DNA of 26,140 nt, taken from NCBI GenBank assembly GCA_004151065.3, contig NWUY0300006706.1:90617-116756 (forward strand), in the 5' to 3' direction. Under the pieces are notes generated by a model that worked only from the letters and a program-made list of their open reading frames with translations, searched no databases and was not told the origin of the DNA. Each line of letters opens with the position of its first letter. Position 1 is the first letter of the stretch. The stretch is from Larix sibirica. Its lineage: Eukaryota; Streptophyta; Pinopsida; Pinales; Pinaceae. This document shows, piece by piece, positions 1 to 9,352 of the stretch. The position numbers and the translations under genes are program-made.

Positions 1-9
1 TTTCCCATG

Positions 10-22
10 TTTTTTTTTTTTT
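10..22 (-). other. Poly(A) tail of LINE 1
   Basis: A run of 13 T on the plus strand lies just beyond the 3' UTR of LINE 1. It is what a poly(A) tail of a minus-strand LINE looks like, and it sets the element's 3' end and orientation. Confidence 0.75.
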
Positions 23-285
23 CAGCGGAAAAATCACCTTCCTGCTATTCCGAAGGAATCAAGGAAAGCTAACAACGCACGGGAAATCTCAACAAACTTC
101 CTCACATATCGTGGATGGTAGGTCGAGCAAACCGTCAGCCGGTAATCCAGGCCAGAAGATGTCTCAAAGGAATTGAACCTAGGTGTATGGAATGAAATCC
201 ATCAAATCCCACCAACAGACCGCCAAACACTTTTCATATTTTAAGGAAATCGTCTCGGACCTCCAAAGAGAATGAAAGAGCTCAC
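23..285 (-). other. LINE 1 3' untranslated region
   Basis: This non-coding stretch lies between the ORF2 stop, just after the RNase H remnant, and the poly(A) tract. About 260 bases is a usual length for a plant LINE 3' UTR. No gene is seen here on either strand. Confidence 0.6.
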
Positions 286-795
286 ATGTCAAAAGAGCCT
301 AAAGAAGTCATAGGCCGAATCAGAGCCCTCATGGATAAGAAGGAGATGAACCACTCCAGGCTCAACATTCAGACCCTTTTTGGACATGGTATCGTCCTGA
401 AGATTGAAACATCTGTAAACATGGGCAAAGCTAATGGACTGAAATTCAAAGATGGTTTTTATGTCAGTGGACAACCAGGAATCTAGAGAGAGATTATTGA
501 TAGAGTATTGGCCTGCTTCTCACTCTATGATTACCTTGGAGTCACCAAAAAAATGCAAATCAAGGAGGCCCAGACGCGTAGCCACTGATAGCAAGCCATA
601 GAGACCTAATAAATCGCTTATGGTGTTGGAACCTCTGCCACAAACCATCCAACCAATGAAGTCCCAATGATGGCTGATTTTTATTGAAAATCCAGCTCCT
701 GATCTCTCCCTGCATTGTTGTGAAGCTCCATCGAAGAATCCCACAACATAAGAGCTCTCGACCACCGTCAAGCTTCGAAAAATGATCAATGGCAT
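286..795 (-). pseudogene. LINE 1 ORF2 C-terminal RNase H domain, one stop
   Basis: This is a plant-type RNase H (RVT_3-like), which in these LINEs degrades the RNA of the RNA/DNA hybrid during integration. Visible motifs in order are FFDGASQ with the first catalytic Asp, SDLLGL where the family has Glu (conservative change to Asp), and FGDSKVII with the third acidic residue. After the stop comes a DD-SKKGL segment matching the usual last Asp. One in-frame TGA at 520-522 falls where the family has Trp after the DSKVII motif; the frame continues beyond it to a natural-looking end. The opposite strand has a short open frame over 286-486, but it is a shadow. Confidence 0.82.
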
Positions 796-984
796 GAGTT
801 TTGGCTTGTAGTGAGAATTGAACTTTTTTTATGTAACCATACTCACTCTATGACAATCAACCTACTCATCTTCAAAAAGGACTAATTTCCTTTGCTTCCA
901 AACCTGCCAATAAAGGAAGATTGGTACCTCTAACCAATAGTAGCTAGCCTCAGTCCAAATTTTAAGAGCCTCTTCAAAGTAACC

Positions 985-1644
985 TTATTTCCATTGAAGA
1001 TGACACCCCAAAATATTATTTACCTCCTCCTTAACAACCATAATGAACGGGCAAGACACAAAAAGGTGTTCCACACACTCTGAGGCCCACTTACACAAAA
1101 CACAGATGCTTGGCCCTCTTCCACCACGCTTAGTAAAAATATCGCAAGTCAATAATTTGTTTTCTAACAACAGCCACATGAAGCATTTCACTTTAGTAGG
1201 AATATTCCATTTCCACAATCGCCTGAACCACCATTTCTGCTGAATATTTTTTGAGGACTGAACCAGAGCTTCATAAGCCAACCTCGGGGTCTCCTGGCCA
1301 TTTTCTTTGTTAAAGAACCAAATTAATGATTTTGGTGAGTTGTTGAGGACGAGACCGACATGATGAAGACCCCGAACGAAGGAATCCCACTCCTCTAAGT
1401 TTTTTGTGGACAAACCAAGCTCAGTCGATGAAGACCACCTCTCCACATGTTCGTCTTGGACGCCTTTGTAAACCTGTCGAAGGAGAATGAGCCCTTTATT
1501 TCTTATCTCCTGTAGGAGCCGAGGTGAGAAGGATTTATTACTCCCCACAAAGAGGTATTCACCTAAATTAATGTGCATTCCATTCCCCGGTTTCCATCGA
1601 GACCATTTTTTACTATGGAAGCAGATTTTGAGAGAGTTCTCCAT
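985..1644 (-). pseudogene. LINE 1 ORF2 region between RT and RNase H, with zf-RVT
   Basis: This 219-residue open segment is the part of ORF2 that follows the RT thumb. It begins with a WKPGNGMHINLG stretch, the conserved connector seen after plant LINE RTs. Near residues 135-205 it has the zf-RVT signature: WWFRRLWKWNIPTKVKCFMW, then paired cysteines in SICVLC and an H-x3-SC end. The zinc ligands look complete. It is in the same frame as the RT upstream and the RNase H downstream, separated by stops. The 796-984 stretch in the same frame still reads as LINE protein, with two more stops. Confidence 0.82.
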
Positions 1645-1692
1645 ATAATTGAAGCTTTTGCTGGAACATTAACCTCTCCCCTTAACCAACAT

Positions 1693-2825
1693 TCAACAGA
1701 GAGGTGTTGCAAGTACTTTCTTTTCAGAAGGGAGCTCCAAAGACCATATGAATACCGGGATACTTTGGAGCACTAATTGAAGCAGGACAAGACGACCACC
1801 CAAGGATAGGTAGCAGTAGCACCAATTCTTTATCTTTTTTTTTACCTTCAGAAGAAGCCACATCCAGTTTGCAACTTGATAACTGTTAGGCTTACGAAAG
1901 AATCCTAAATATTTGAAGCCCTCATTCAATAACTGGACTTTGTAAGGGAATATCTCTATTAGTTAATGAATGAAAGCTTGAGAAGTGCCTGCTACCAGGA
2001 ATACCGATTTGTGAGAGTTAATTTTCATACATGTAGCCTCGTAAAACATTTGAAGGATCTCCTTCATAGTCTTCCAATATTGAAGTCTATCTTTCCCAAT
2101 AAGCAATACGTCGTCTACGAACAGAAGGGAGATATTATATCCCTTGGTGATTTTGATCCCTTTAATTTTACCTTCCACAATGGCTTCTCGGATCAACCTG
2201 CTTAAACTGTCCGCTATCAAGATAAAGAGCATAGGGGAGAGTGAACATCCTTGTCGCAATCCCCTTGTGCTGGAGAAGAACCTGATTGGACTTCCATTAA
2301 TAAGCAGTGCATATGAAGCCAATATTAGGCATGCCATTACCCAATCCGTCAACTGATGGATGCAACCAATTTAAAGCATTAACAATCTTAAATACCCCCA
2401 ATCTACTCGATCATATGCCTTCTCCAAGTCGATTTTAAGGAGTACCGCTTTCATTTTCTTGACTTTGATCGAGTGCATCTATTCCTGCGCTAATCCCACT
2501 GCATCTAGGATTTTCCTATCGCTCATAAAATAAAATTGTTCTTGGGATATAAACCTTGACAAAATGGGCTTTATCCGGTTCGCTATAATCTTGGAGACTA
2601 AATTGTAAACAATATTTCAACAATAAATGGGACGAAATTCAGAAAAAGAAAAGGGGCATGATACCTTGGGATTAATTTAAGAAAAGTGGAGTTTAAGGCC
2701 CCTGATATAATGCCTGTTGATCTTGTCTCTTTGACAACCGAAAGTAAGTCCGACCCCATGTCCTCAAATAACGCCTGAAACAGCTCGAGTGACTAGCCAT
2801 CCGGTCCAGGATTTTTTTCCTTGGA
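1693..2825 (-). pseudogene. LINE 1 ORF2 reverse transcriptase domain
   Basis: This is the reverse transcriptase of a non-LTR element, which primes first-strand synthesis on nicked target DNA. Starting from the high-coordinate end, it shows the N-terminal PGPDG motif near 2793. The palm has motif A (IDLEKAYDRVDW at about 2400-2434), RQGCSLSP, and the catalytic box FVDD at about 2110-2121 with both Asp kept. The thumb is at 1693-1929 (KIKNWCYCYLSLGGRLVLLQ). The family usually has YADD or FADD; FVDD is a common variant. In-frame stops lie near 2370, 1963 and 1693, and a frameshift lies between about 2560 and 2790. Confidence 0.88.
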
Positions 2826-2829
2826 AAAC

Positions 2830-3540
2830 CTATCCAATGCCTCTTTAGTTTTAGTCATCATGACCTCCTCCACAACTTCCTGAGATTTATCCTCTGAGAA
2901 GAACTGAGGGATGGTTCCTATGAGCTTCAGTTGAGATCCAATTTGGTTAATTACTGGGTACTTATATAACATCTTGAAATGGTTCCAAGATGCCCCTTCC
3001 AGATCCACCTGGTTCTTCATTGTAACACCTTACATATCTTTTAGGTCCTAGATTCTATTTTTGCTTCGTCTATTATCCGCAAACTTGTGGAAGAACGAAT
3101 TGTTCTGATCACCTTCTGTTATCCAGAAGGATTGGATTTTTAGCCTCCAGGCTTTTTCCTCTAGCTTAAGAATGTGCATTTTATGCCTTTGGGATGCAAC
3201 GAACTTAGTCTTCTCCTATTATAAATGTAGGACCCCATGTCCATTATTTGAGGATATGAGCTAAGAAGGAGTCGATGCATTTACACTCCTCTTTTAGGTC
3301 TTTCCTTTTATTCCTTTCCATTCTATAACCTTCACCTTTAAAGCGTGGAGCTTGAAGACTAAAGTTTTTGCTGCAGAAGACATTCGAACATGAGGCTGAG
3401 AGTGCCAACATTCCTTTACAAATTGAATGAAGCCATCCTCTGCCAGGCATAAGTGATTAAACTTGAAAGAGAACGCTAGTTTCGACAAATCGCTCTCCAA
3501 TTGAAGGAGAATTGGGTAATAGTATGAAATTGGGGTCATA
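2830..3540 (-). pseudogene. LINE 1 ORF2 linker between endonuclease and RT
   Basis: This links the endonuclease to the RT. The 3294-3539 part follows the endonuclease end and has the charged, helical character normal for this linker, with an FKFNHLCLAEDGF segment that plant LINEs usually have right after the endonuclease. The 2793-3020 part leads into the PGPDG motif. Frames change between the two parts, so at least one indel lies between 3030 and 3290. No other gene is seen. Confidence 0.6.
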
Positions 3541-4190
3541 ACTGTCCAAGAGCGGAAGTTCCAGATACTAGTAAGGAGAGAATCTGCAACAATAAACCTA
3601 TCCAGTCACTTCATTATTCCTTCTTCACCAATCCTATTATTTGTCCATGAAGGGCCCAATGGCACATGATGCACATCAATTAGCCCATGTTCTTGAATCG
3701 GGTTCAGAAAAAAACAAGAATAGCGGGCCTTGATGAGATTTTATTCCCCACACTTCCCTCAGTGAGACTGTAAAGTTCAGGTCCCCTACAAGGATTAGAT
3801 TTGGATCCTTTAGTAACCCCGATTCCTTTATAGACTTCCAATATGCCTCCCTATTAGAATAAGGGGCATACATATTGAGGACTTTGAAAGCCTCTCCAAA
3901 ATATGTTGATTTTCCTTCCAGAAGTATCCCTCCTTTTGTAAGAAAAGGGTTGAATAAGAACTTCAGGGGGTTCCACGTTGAAAGGAGCCCCCTTGATCTT
4001 CCATCGGCCTCCGTAGTTACCACCAACCACATTTCTCTCGACTTAGATAAAATTGCATGCATGTAACACCTGGCATCATCGTTTCCTGAAAACACACCAG
4101 GTCTGGATTAAGGTCGTCTAGTAGTCTTTGAAGGGCTAGCGATTTGGCCCGCCCTCCCAACCCCCTGACATTCAAAGATAAAATGATCAT
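3500..4190 (-). pseudogene. LINE 1 ORF2 APE-type endonuclease domain
   Basis: This endonuclease nicks target DNA to start target-primed reverse transcription. The start is the ATG at 4190-4188, followed by IILSLNVRGLG, which holds the Asn of the active site. QETMM carries the catalytic Glu. GRSRGLLSTWNP, NMYAPYS and ILVGDLNFT (Asp and Asn of the active site) follow. A frameshift near 4060-4090 separates the first 40 residues from the rest, and another lies near 3690. The final family motif Ser-Asp-His reads Ser-Tyr-Tyr near 3515-3530, so the Asp and the general base His are lost. The protein would be inactive even without the frameshifts. Confidence 0.82.
4187..4190 (-). promoter_or_regulatory. 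ORF1 stop / ORF2 start overlap (ATGA)
   Basis: The ORF1 frame ends in TGA at 4189-4187, and the ORF2 endonuclease frame starts with ATG at 4190-4188, giving an ATGA overlap. The ORF2 frame continues directly into the conserved N-terminal endonuclease motif, which supports this ATG as the true start. Overlaps like this can serve stop-restart translation of ORF2 in other LINEs; that use here is inference. Confidence 0.7.
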
Positions 4191-5607
4191 CGGGGAACCC
4201 TTGTTAGGGATTTATGTGCTCTAATCACCCTGAAAACACCATTAAAGTTTCCCTCTGGGAACATGGAAGATGATCCAAGACTGTTTCTATCTATGAGAAA
4301 TGCTAGACCCCCTTTGGTATCTGTTGTCCTCCCTTTTTTACATTTCCTTCCACTAGTACCTGTGCCACTTTGCACTGACTCCACATTTAGATTGGCTTGA
4401 GGTGCTGCACTAGGAAAATATTCAGGGTTGTTGAGTGGCATACCCCATGATAAAACAATAAGGGGTTTCTTGGAAGGAGACTTTCGAGAAGAAGAACCTG
4501 CACCTTTATTCTTAGGCATGCTCAAAGACTCCTGAAGGGTTGGGAAGGAAGCTAAATCTTGAAGGATAACTCCCTTAGAGTCATACCCTGAGTTTCCAAA
4601 GGATTCTAAAGGAAGAGCTTCATTAGATGAAGGAAGGAAAACTCAGAATGGGGTAAGCCAATGGAGGGTGAAGGGGTTGAAGGAACAACCTCTGAGAAAC
4701 GAGGAGGGGACTCTTCCTGGAGAGAACTAGGAATTTTCGTAGGAATGAAAGGGGCAATAGCCTTGCAAAGGTTTGGAGAGAACGAATTTGGGGGTGTTGG
4801 AACTTGAGAGGGAGAGGGAGAACCAACTCGTTCTGAGGAATGCCTTGGAGCAAAACCTGCCTGGGAATCGACCTTGACTCCAAAGGCTTTTTCCAACTTT
4901 TGTTGTCGCGAGAATGGGTATGCCGCTTTAAGGTGACCCATTTTCTTACAAATCAAGCGGTTGAAGGGAAAACGCAGATAGTTTAGCCTTTGCTGATAAC
5001 ACCTTCCACACCATTCAATATCAAGTTCTTCAAGCAATCCTTGGCTTGTGTCCAACTCGACTAGAACCTTCCCCATTCCCCTGTCATAACCTTTCAATGA
5101 GTCCTCGTCAACTGCAAAGAAACGACCTAATGCATTATCGATCTCTGTCACGTCTTTGCTATTTCATAGTGCAGAGGTATGTTTGGAAGGAGAACCCAAA
5201 GGTGTTTTAGCATAACAACCTCCTTGTCCGAGTCAAAATTAATATGCCGCATTTTAAGCATTAAGCTTCCTTTTCCACATAGCCAGGTGCACTCCAGAAT
5301 CTTAGTGGGATGGCTATCCTATTGAAAAAAGGAATCCCATCCAACCTTTAGATAGCGTGAGGACCTTTGGAATGTATCCTAAAAATGGATACCATGATTT
5401 CTTTAACCACAAGCTGATCTCTCCATCCATCAATGAGATAGAAGCGAATTTCCCAACCAACGCTCTGACGGATAGCTTTGTAGCCTTCGATATCAGGACA
5501 TCCTTTCCCATGACTAACTTATGTCTTAGAGCTCGACTTTGGTGTGCTTTGAACTCCTTCTTCCTCGAAATAGCTCTGTCCGACCAAGAGCCTTGGTATT
5601 TTATCAT
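4187..5607 (-). pseudogene. LINE 1 ORF1: DUF4283-like RNA-binding protein with zinc knuckle, frameshifted
   Basis: ORF1 proteins of plant LINEs bind the element RNA and form the particle with ORF2. The N-terminal third (5314-5607) has the DUF4283 pattern (ALVGKF, then LWLKKSW, then PKVLTLSKGWMGFLFS). After frameshifts, 4606-5151 holds the rest of that domain and a degraded knuckle near 4915-4960 in which C and GH are kept. The first Cys position is Arg and the last is Tyr. A Pro/Ser-rich tail follows, then a Lys/Arg-rich end (4187-4525). The segments lie in three pieces with indels near 5155-5310 and 4530-4605. The true start may lie slightly beyond 5607. Confidence 0.75.
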
Positions 5608-5639
5608 CTCATTAGCAAGTGTACTACTATTTTCTCTTT

Positions 5640-5783
5640 ACATTATTTTTCTTAAGTCTTATAGCGATTTGTTTTAATGTTTTTTAATAAATTTTGTAAT
5701 GTGTTTTAATGTATTTTTAATAAATTATATATATTGTAATGTTATTTAATATTTTTATATTTATTTAAAATTGTAGATATTAG
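5640..5783. repeat. AT-rich spacer with two-copy tandem duplication (5671-5743)
   Basis: Very AT-rich sequence beyond the 5' end of LINE 1. A unit beginning GTTTTAATGT and ending TGTAATGT occurs twice in a row, 5671-5702 and 5703-5742; the second copy has about 8 extra bases. No coding sequence seen. Confidence 0.6.
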
Positions 5784-6190
5784 TTTTTTTTTAACTTTGA
5801 AAATTGGTAATTCGTTAAGATTACTTCGCAAGGCTCAACATCAAAGTTGGTAGTTGTTATTATAACTCAAGAGTATATCCAACAACCTACAAACTAGATA
5901 TACCAATAAATCATGATTTAACAAGAGTCGAGATCCAAGTTCAAAGTCGATGACTCTCCTTCTAAACCAATAGTATTTCCAATAGCCTGCAAGTTGTATA
6001 TACCAATAACTTGTGGCTTAGTAAGGGCCGAGACATGCAGAGACACACCCAATGTGGGGGTCCAAGTTTAGGGGGCGCTTACCCTTTTAGCCTTATCACA
6101 GCATTCTAATGTCTCATTAGGGATTTGAACCCAAGTAGGGAAAGTGAGAAATTGAACTCTCACCATTGAAGTTGTTAACACCTCAACATA
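5784..6190 (-). mobile_element. Candidate tRNA-derived SINE with internal duplication
   Basis: On the minus strand, GGGTTCAAATCC at 6132-6121 fits the pol III box B consensus fully. About 40 bases upstream, 6186-6172 resembles a weak box A (TGAGGTGTTAAC). Downstream the unit runs about 330 bases to a run of nine T (plus strand, 5784-5792), read as its poly(A) tail. The body has a duplicated segment, 5870-5933 and 5967-6032, sharing the pattern TATACCAATAA. I found no target-site duplication, so the ends are estimates. It could instead be a tRNA-like fragment next to an unrelated repeat. Confidence 0.42.
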
Positions 6191-6762
6191 AATATTTAAG
6201 TCTTTTATAAAACATTATTTATACTGTAGTAAGGTATTTTACACATCTCATTATACTTGTCTTTAACAAATATATTTCTTTTTTTTTACATTATTTTTTG
6301 GTGGATGGTGATAAAACGAGTTCTAAAAATGTATAAAAAAGATTAAATTAATTTTGAAGAGAAAGATATTAAATTTCAAGTAAGTTTAATAATTAGGAAT
6401 ATACACATATATTTTTAAAAATTAAAAATTAAAAATTAAAAATTAAAATTCAAAAAGCAATAATGTGTATATATCTTTTATAAATTAAATATCCTTTTAT
6501 GTAAGAGATTGAAGTGCAATTAGGGGTAGTATCTCATTTTATGGATGGGAAAAAGGCTAGATGATAGAGAAAGAATGTGACCCCAATGGAGGTAGCATTG
6601 ACGATGATCACAAGGGATATTGTCTTTCTTAGGTATAATATCTAGGTTGAAACTATCTGTTGGTTCTTGAGTACGACCTAAAACTATTTATGATTGGCTA
6701 AGAGATTGCCTTCCTCGAATGTAAGGAAATAAGTTAACAACCCAAGACCCATAAACATCAAG
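6191..6762. repeat. AT-rich spacer with A/T 7-mer run and foldback
   Basis: No gene is seen. Positions 6415-6450 hold four to five copies of an AAAAATT-type unit. Around it lies an imperfect inverted repeat: ATATACACAT near 6400 pairs with ATGTGTATAT near 6463, and outer arms near 6364-6375 and 6483-6494 also match. It could be a degraded MITE-like foldback, but simple AT-rich chance pairing is also possible. Confidence 0.4.
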
Positions 6763-6777
6763 CAAGAGTGAAACTCT
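6763..6777. repeat. Target-site duplication of LINE 2, left copy
   Basis: The 15-base sequence CAAGAGTGAAACTCT is repeated exactly at 9353-9367. It directly precedes the T run that represents the poly(A) of LINE 2. Flanking bases differ (G before this copy, A before the other), so the duplication is exactly 15 bases. Confidence 0.9.
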
Positions 6778-6903
6778 TTTTTTCAAAGAGAAAAAATATC
6801 CATACTATTATAATTAAAATAGTATAACAAGTCACAAGATACATGCTGCTAAGTCCTCCAACAATCACACAGAAACAACAACCAAGCCCCCAGAGCATCC
6901 GCC

Positions 6904-7386
6904 CTAGATAAACCATCCTACGATGGGACGCCGTAGAAACAGAATTCCCCCAACCAGGCGCAAAGGAACCAACAGATACAAAAGGCCCAAAAGATCAGGG
7001 CCGACCAAACATAAATATAAGTCCCGAGCCTGCAAAACGAAACCCGACAAGACATAGATAAAAAAATAACCGAAAGATTCCACCACAGGGCCAAAAAAAG
7101 TGCCCCAATATGACAAAAAAATAAAATATCTGCCGATAGGAGGAGCCAAGTGATCAACTCCATGAGTTAAAAAAGGTAACCAAAATATATAAGCCGCTAC
7201 GAATGAAAAGTATAACTGTACCGGATCTCCAACAAGATGTTGAAAAATGAGAAACGATCCATCAAAGGCTTGCAAAAAAAGGAGTATAAAAGCCGCTAGA
7301 ATAGTGGGAAAAAACAAGAACCAGACCAACAATATAAGGAATAACTCAGAAAATCTGATAGGATCCATGGTTAATTGGGTGATCAT
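6904..7386 (-). other. 160-codon hydrophobic open frame over the LINE 2 3' UTR
   Basis: An unbroken frame of 160 codons overlaps the end of the RNase H remnant in another frame and runs through the 3' UTR. Its product would be very rich in Leu, Phe, Val and Trp, with four or five stretches long enough to cross a membrane. I do not recognise it. The minus strand here is T/G-rich and poor in A, which alone lowers the number of stop codons and gives hydrophobic residues, so a chance open frame is the safer reading. Its place wholly inside a LINE argues against a host gene. Confidence 0.3.
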
Positions 7387-7897
7387 CCTCCCAGGCTTCC
7401 CAAAAGAGTAAGCCCTCCTCTACAGTCAAGGAACGCTTCGAGAGACCATCCGCTTCGGTGTTAAAATCCCGCCTAATATGTTTGAAATATATTTGGTTGA
7501 ACTGCCCAATAAGTGAACGCATTTCCTCCATCCAATTACCCAAGATTCGAACTGAGATAGACACCTTATGCAATATCCAATCCATAATCACTTTTGAGTC
7601 CCTGACTATTTCAATATCCTAGATATTCCTTGAAGTAGCAAAATATAAGAGTATCCATAAATCCAATAATTCACTCCTCGTATTCGAACCAGGGCCGTAG
7701 TTTAACCAAAGTATGAAACATAAGGATGGACTAGTCCAGATGATTTCCCCCACTCCACTTTGACTTGCCGAGCATTGAGATGTACCATCGAAGAATGCCC
7801 GAAAAATTGATCCAAAGAAAATAGGGCTAACCATAGAGTTCAGTTTTACCTTTGCTGTAATCACTTTTTGGTTATAAAAATCCAAGTAGGTAGACAA
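7346..7897 (-). pseudogene. LINE 2 RNase H domain, one stop
   Basis: This plant LINE RNase H shows all four acidic positions: AFFDGTSQ (Asp), NTRSELLDLW (Glu), RDSKVIMDW (Asp) and NTEADGLSK (Asp). A single in-frame TAG at 7619-7621 breaks it between the second and third motifs, and the frame is the same on both sides. The domain ends at 7346 with a stop. It is the best preserved RNase H in the window. The N-terminal 30 residues are the connector after zf-RVT. Since the element is truncated, the protein could not be made from a normal ORF2 start. Confidence 0.85.
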
Positions 7898-7989
7898 AGC
7901 TTTGTTGCAGACAAGTCTTGCATATGGATTCTTATTCTAAATAAGGGCTCAATTTCTACATAACCAGATTTCCCAAGCCATATAACATG

Positions 7990-8656
7990 GGAGGTCCTAC
8001 CATTTATTGTCAATTGGAGCCCAGAGTTTTAAACTATATGAAAAAGTGCCTTTCTACCAAATATCCCGAGACGACAAACATGTACTTGTGATAAGCCAGA
8101 CATCCTGCGTGAAAGTACAACTCATAAAAAGATGGTCCACTAATTATGCTTCCGAACAACACAAGGGGAACCTATTTGGGCCAATACCACCTCTTCGTAG
8201 GAAATTATCCCAAGTGAGAAAACTGTTCTCCAACGACATCCATATGAAAACAATGATTTTTAGAGGAGTTCTCCAGTGTCAGGAAGCCACATGCCACCAA
8301 TTTGGAGAGGATGGATCCCATGAGAAGAGAGACTCATAAGCCCCTTTAGCTGTGACCTGACATGAGTTTACATTCCAGGACCAAAGAAGTGCATCTTGTT
8401 TTTCTGTTAACAAAACATGATTTCTTTTCATGTCCAAAATATAATCATCCTAGATGCGACCCATAGAACCATATAGACCAAGTTGTTCATATTTTATCCA
8501 CTGGTGTGATCCAATTGCTATTTGATTGAGGGTGTTGAAACCCTTAGATTTCAAAAAGTGAAGAAGATCCCACGACAACTCATATTCCACAGGGCCCCTG
8601 ACGAAAGGGTCTAAATCGAGTCTGATATTTATTCCATTACCTGGCCTCCATGCCAA
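7990..8656 (-). pseudogene. LINE 2 connector and zf-RVT region
   Basis: The 8450-8656 part has the post-RT connector WRPGNGINIRLDLDPFV. After a frame change, 8100-8260 reads as zf-RVT: PLKIIVFIWMSLENSFLTW, then RRGGIGPN, then LCC and DHLFMSC, which hold the Cys and His ligands. At least two stops fall in this part, one just before the DHLFMSC motif. An open frame on the plus strand over 8007-8339 is only the complement of this domain. Confidence 0.75.
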
Positions 8657-8699
8657 CCAATTCCCTATTACCGATGCAGACCCAAAAAGACCAGACCAT

Positions 8700-9352
8700 A
8701 TGTTAGACGCCCCTTTTGGGAAAACAATGCCAATTCAAAACCATTGCTCCACATAAATATTTCTAAAATATTTTCCCTTAATAATGCGACTCTAGAGATA
8801 GTCGGAGGATAGTGCCCGCTAGAGACTTTTAGTTGCTAAAGCATTAGCAAATAAAAAAATATTTTCGAGGCCCATCCACCCAAATTCTTCGGTTTTGCGA
8901 GCTGGAGCCCGTTTATCATATGGAATTTCTTCTTTTCATCACCACCGGACCAAATAAAATTGAAAACACGTCTACGGATCCCATTAAGAATAGATTTGAG
9001 AACTTTATATAAGGAGAGCCAGTAGACCGCTGAATCCTGTGGAACCAATTTTGCCACTGTAATTCTGCCACCCATAGAAAGCCACTGCCAACACCAATTA
9101 TTAATCATGAGGTCAAATTTTGCAAGGATCCACTACCCATCTTTAATGAGATAATTATTTGGTTTTATATAAAACCCAGTTATTTAGTACCATCCTCAAG
9201 ATTACCAAACTTAAAGGGGAAGAGATGGGTAAGCTTAGATTTTATCTCCTTCACATATCATATTCTAGAAAGAAAGATTTCTCTTGGTTGATATGCATAC
9301 CAGAAACTTTGTAGAAGAGTGTTAGAATATTTTTCATCATACTCCTCCTTAA
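8700..9352 (-). pseudogene. LINE 2 reverse transcriptase, C-terminal part only
   Basis: The element begins inside the RT, just after where the catalytic box would be: NILTLFYKVSGMHINQEKS near 9280-9340 is the conserved segment that follows it. The thumb follows at 8836-9108 with NNWCWQWLSMGGRITVAKLV, AVYWLSLYKV and FNFIWSGGDEKKKFH. The palm with its Asp residues is missing because of the truncation. Stops near 9110-9260 separate the two parts. Confidence 0.82.

Larger units (their letters stand above)
10..5625 (-). mobile_element. LINE 1: near full-length L1-type non-LTR retrotransposon, inactive
   Basis: Read on the minus strand, the element holds ORF1 (DUF4283-like domain, zinc knuckle), then ORF2 with APE-type endonuclease, reverse transcriptase, zf-RVT and RNase H. 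It ends in a 3' UTR and a 13-base poly(A) tract at the window edge. This order is the standard plant L1 layout with a C-terminal RNase H. From 2352 down to 286 the ORF2 remnants share one frame, broken only by point stops, while frameshifts break the 5' half. The 5' end is placed near 5600-5640, where coding similarity stops and AT-rich sequence begins; it is not proven. The target-site duplication cannot be tested because only nine bases lie beyond the poly(A). Confidence 0.88.
6778..9352 (-). mobile_element. LINE 2: 5'-truncated L1-type LINE with 15-bp TSD
   Basis: A minus-strand LINE of 2,575 bases lies between the two copies of a perfect 15-base target-site duplication. Its poly(A) is short (6 T on the plus strand). 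The RT starts only at the segment just after the catalytic box, so the 5' part was lost, most simply by truncation during insertion. The rest (RT thumb, zf-RVT, RNase H, 3' UTR) is collinear with LINE 1 but clearly different in sequence. The insertion split an older AT-rich spacer. Confidence 0.92.

Noticed and set aside
172-183. Box B-like sequence (AGGTTCAATTCC on minus) in the LINE 1 3' UTR
   Set aside because: The upstream box A is poor and the sequence is fully inside the LINE 3' UTR; no tRNA fold is evident.
286-486. 66-codon plus-strand open frame
   Set aside because: It lies opposite the end of the LINE 1 RNase H, whose motifs are clear on the minus strand.
4623-4883. 86-codon minus-strand frame overlapping ORF1
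   Set aside because: It is another phase of the Pro/Ser-rich part of LINE 1 ORF1.
5504-5512. TTTCCCATG, matching the nine bases at 1-9, as a target-site duplication of LINE 1
   Set aside because: It lies inside the ORF1 reading frame, which continues on both sides, so it is probably chance. The left flank is too short to test.
5357-5677. 106-codon plus-strand frame
   Set aside because: It is the complement of the DUF4283-like segment of ORF1, which has recognisable motifs.
8007-8339. 110-codon plus-strand frame
   Set aside because: It is the complement of the zf-RVT region of LINE 2.
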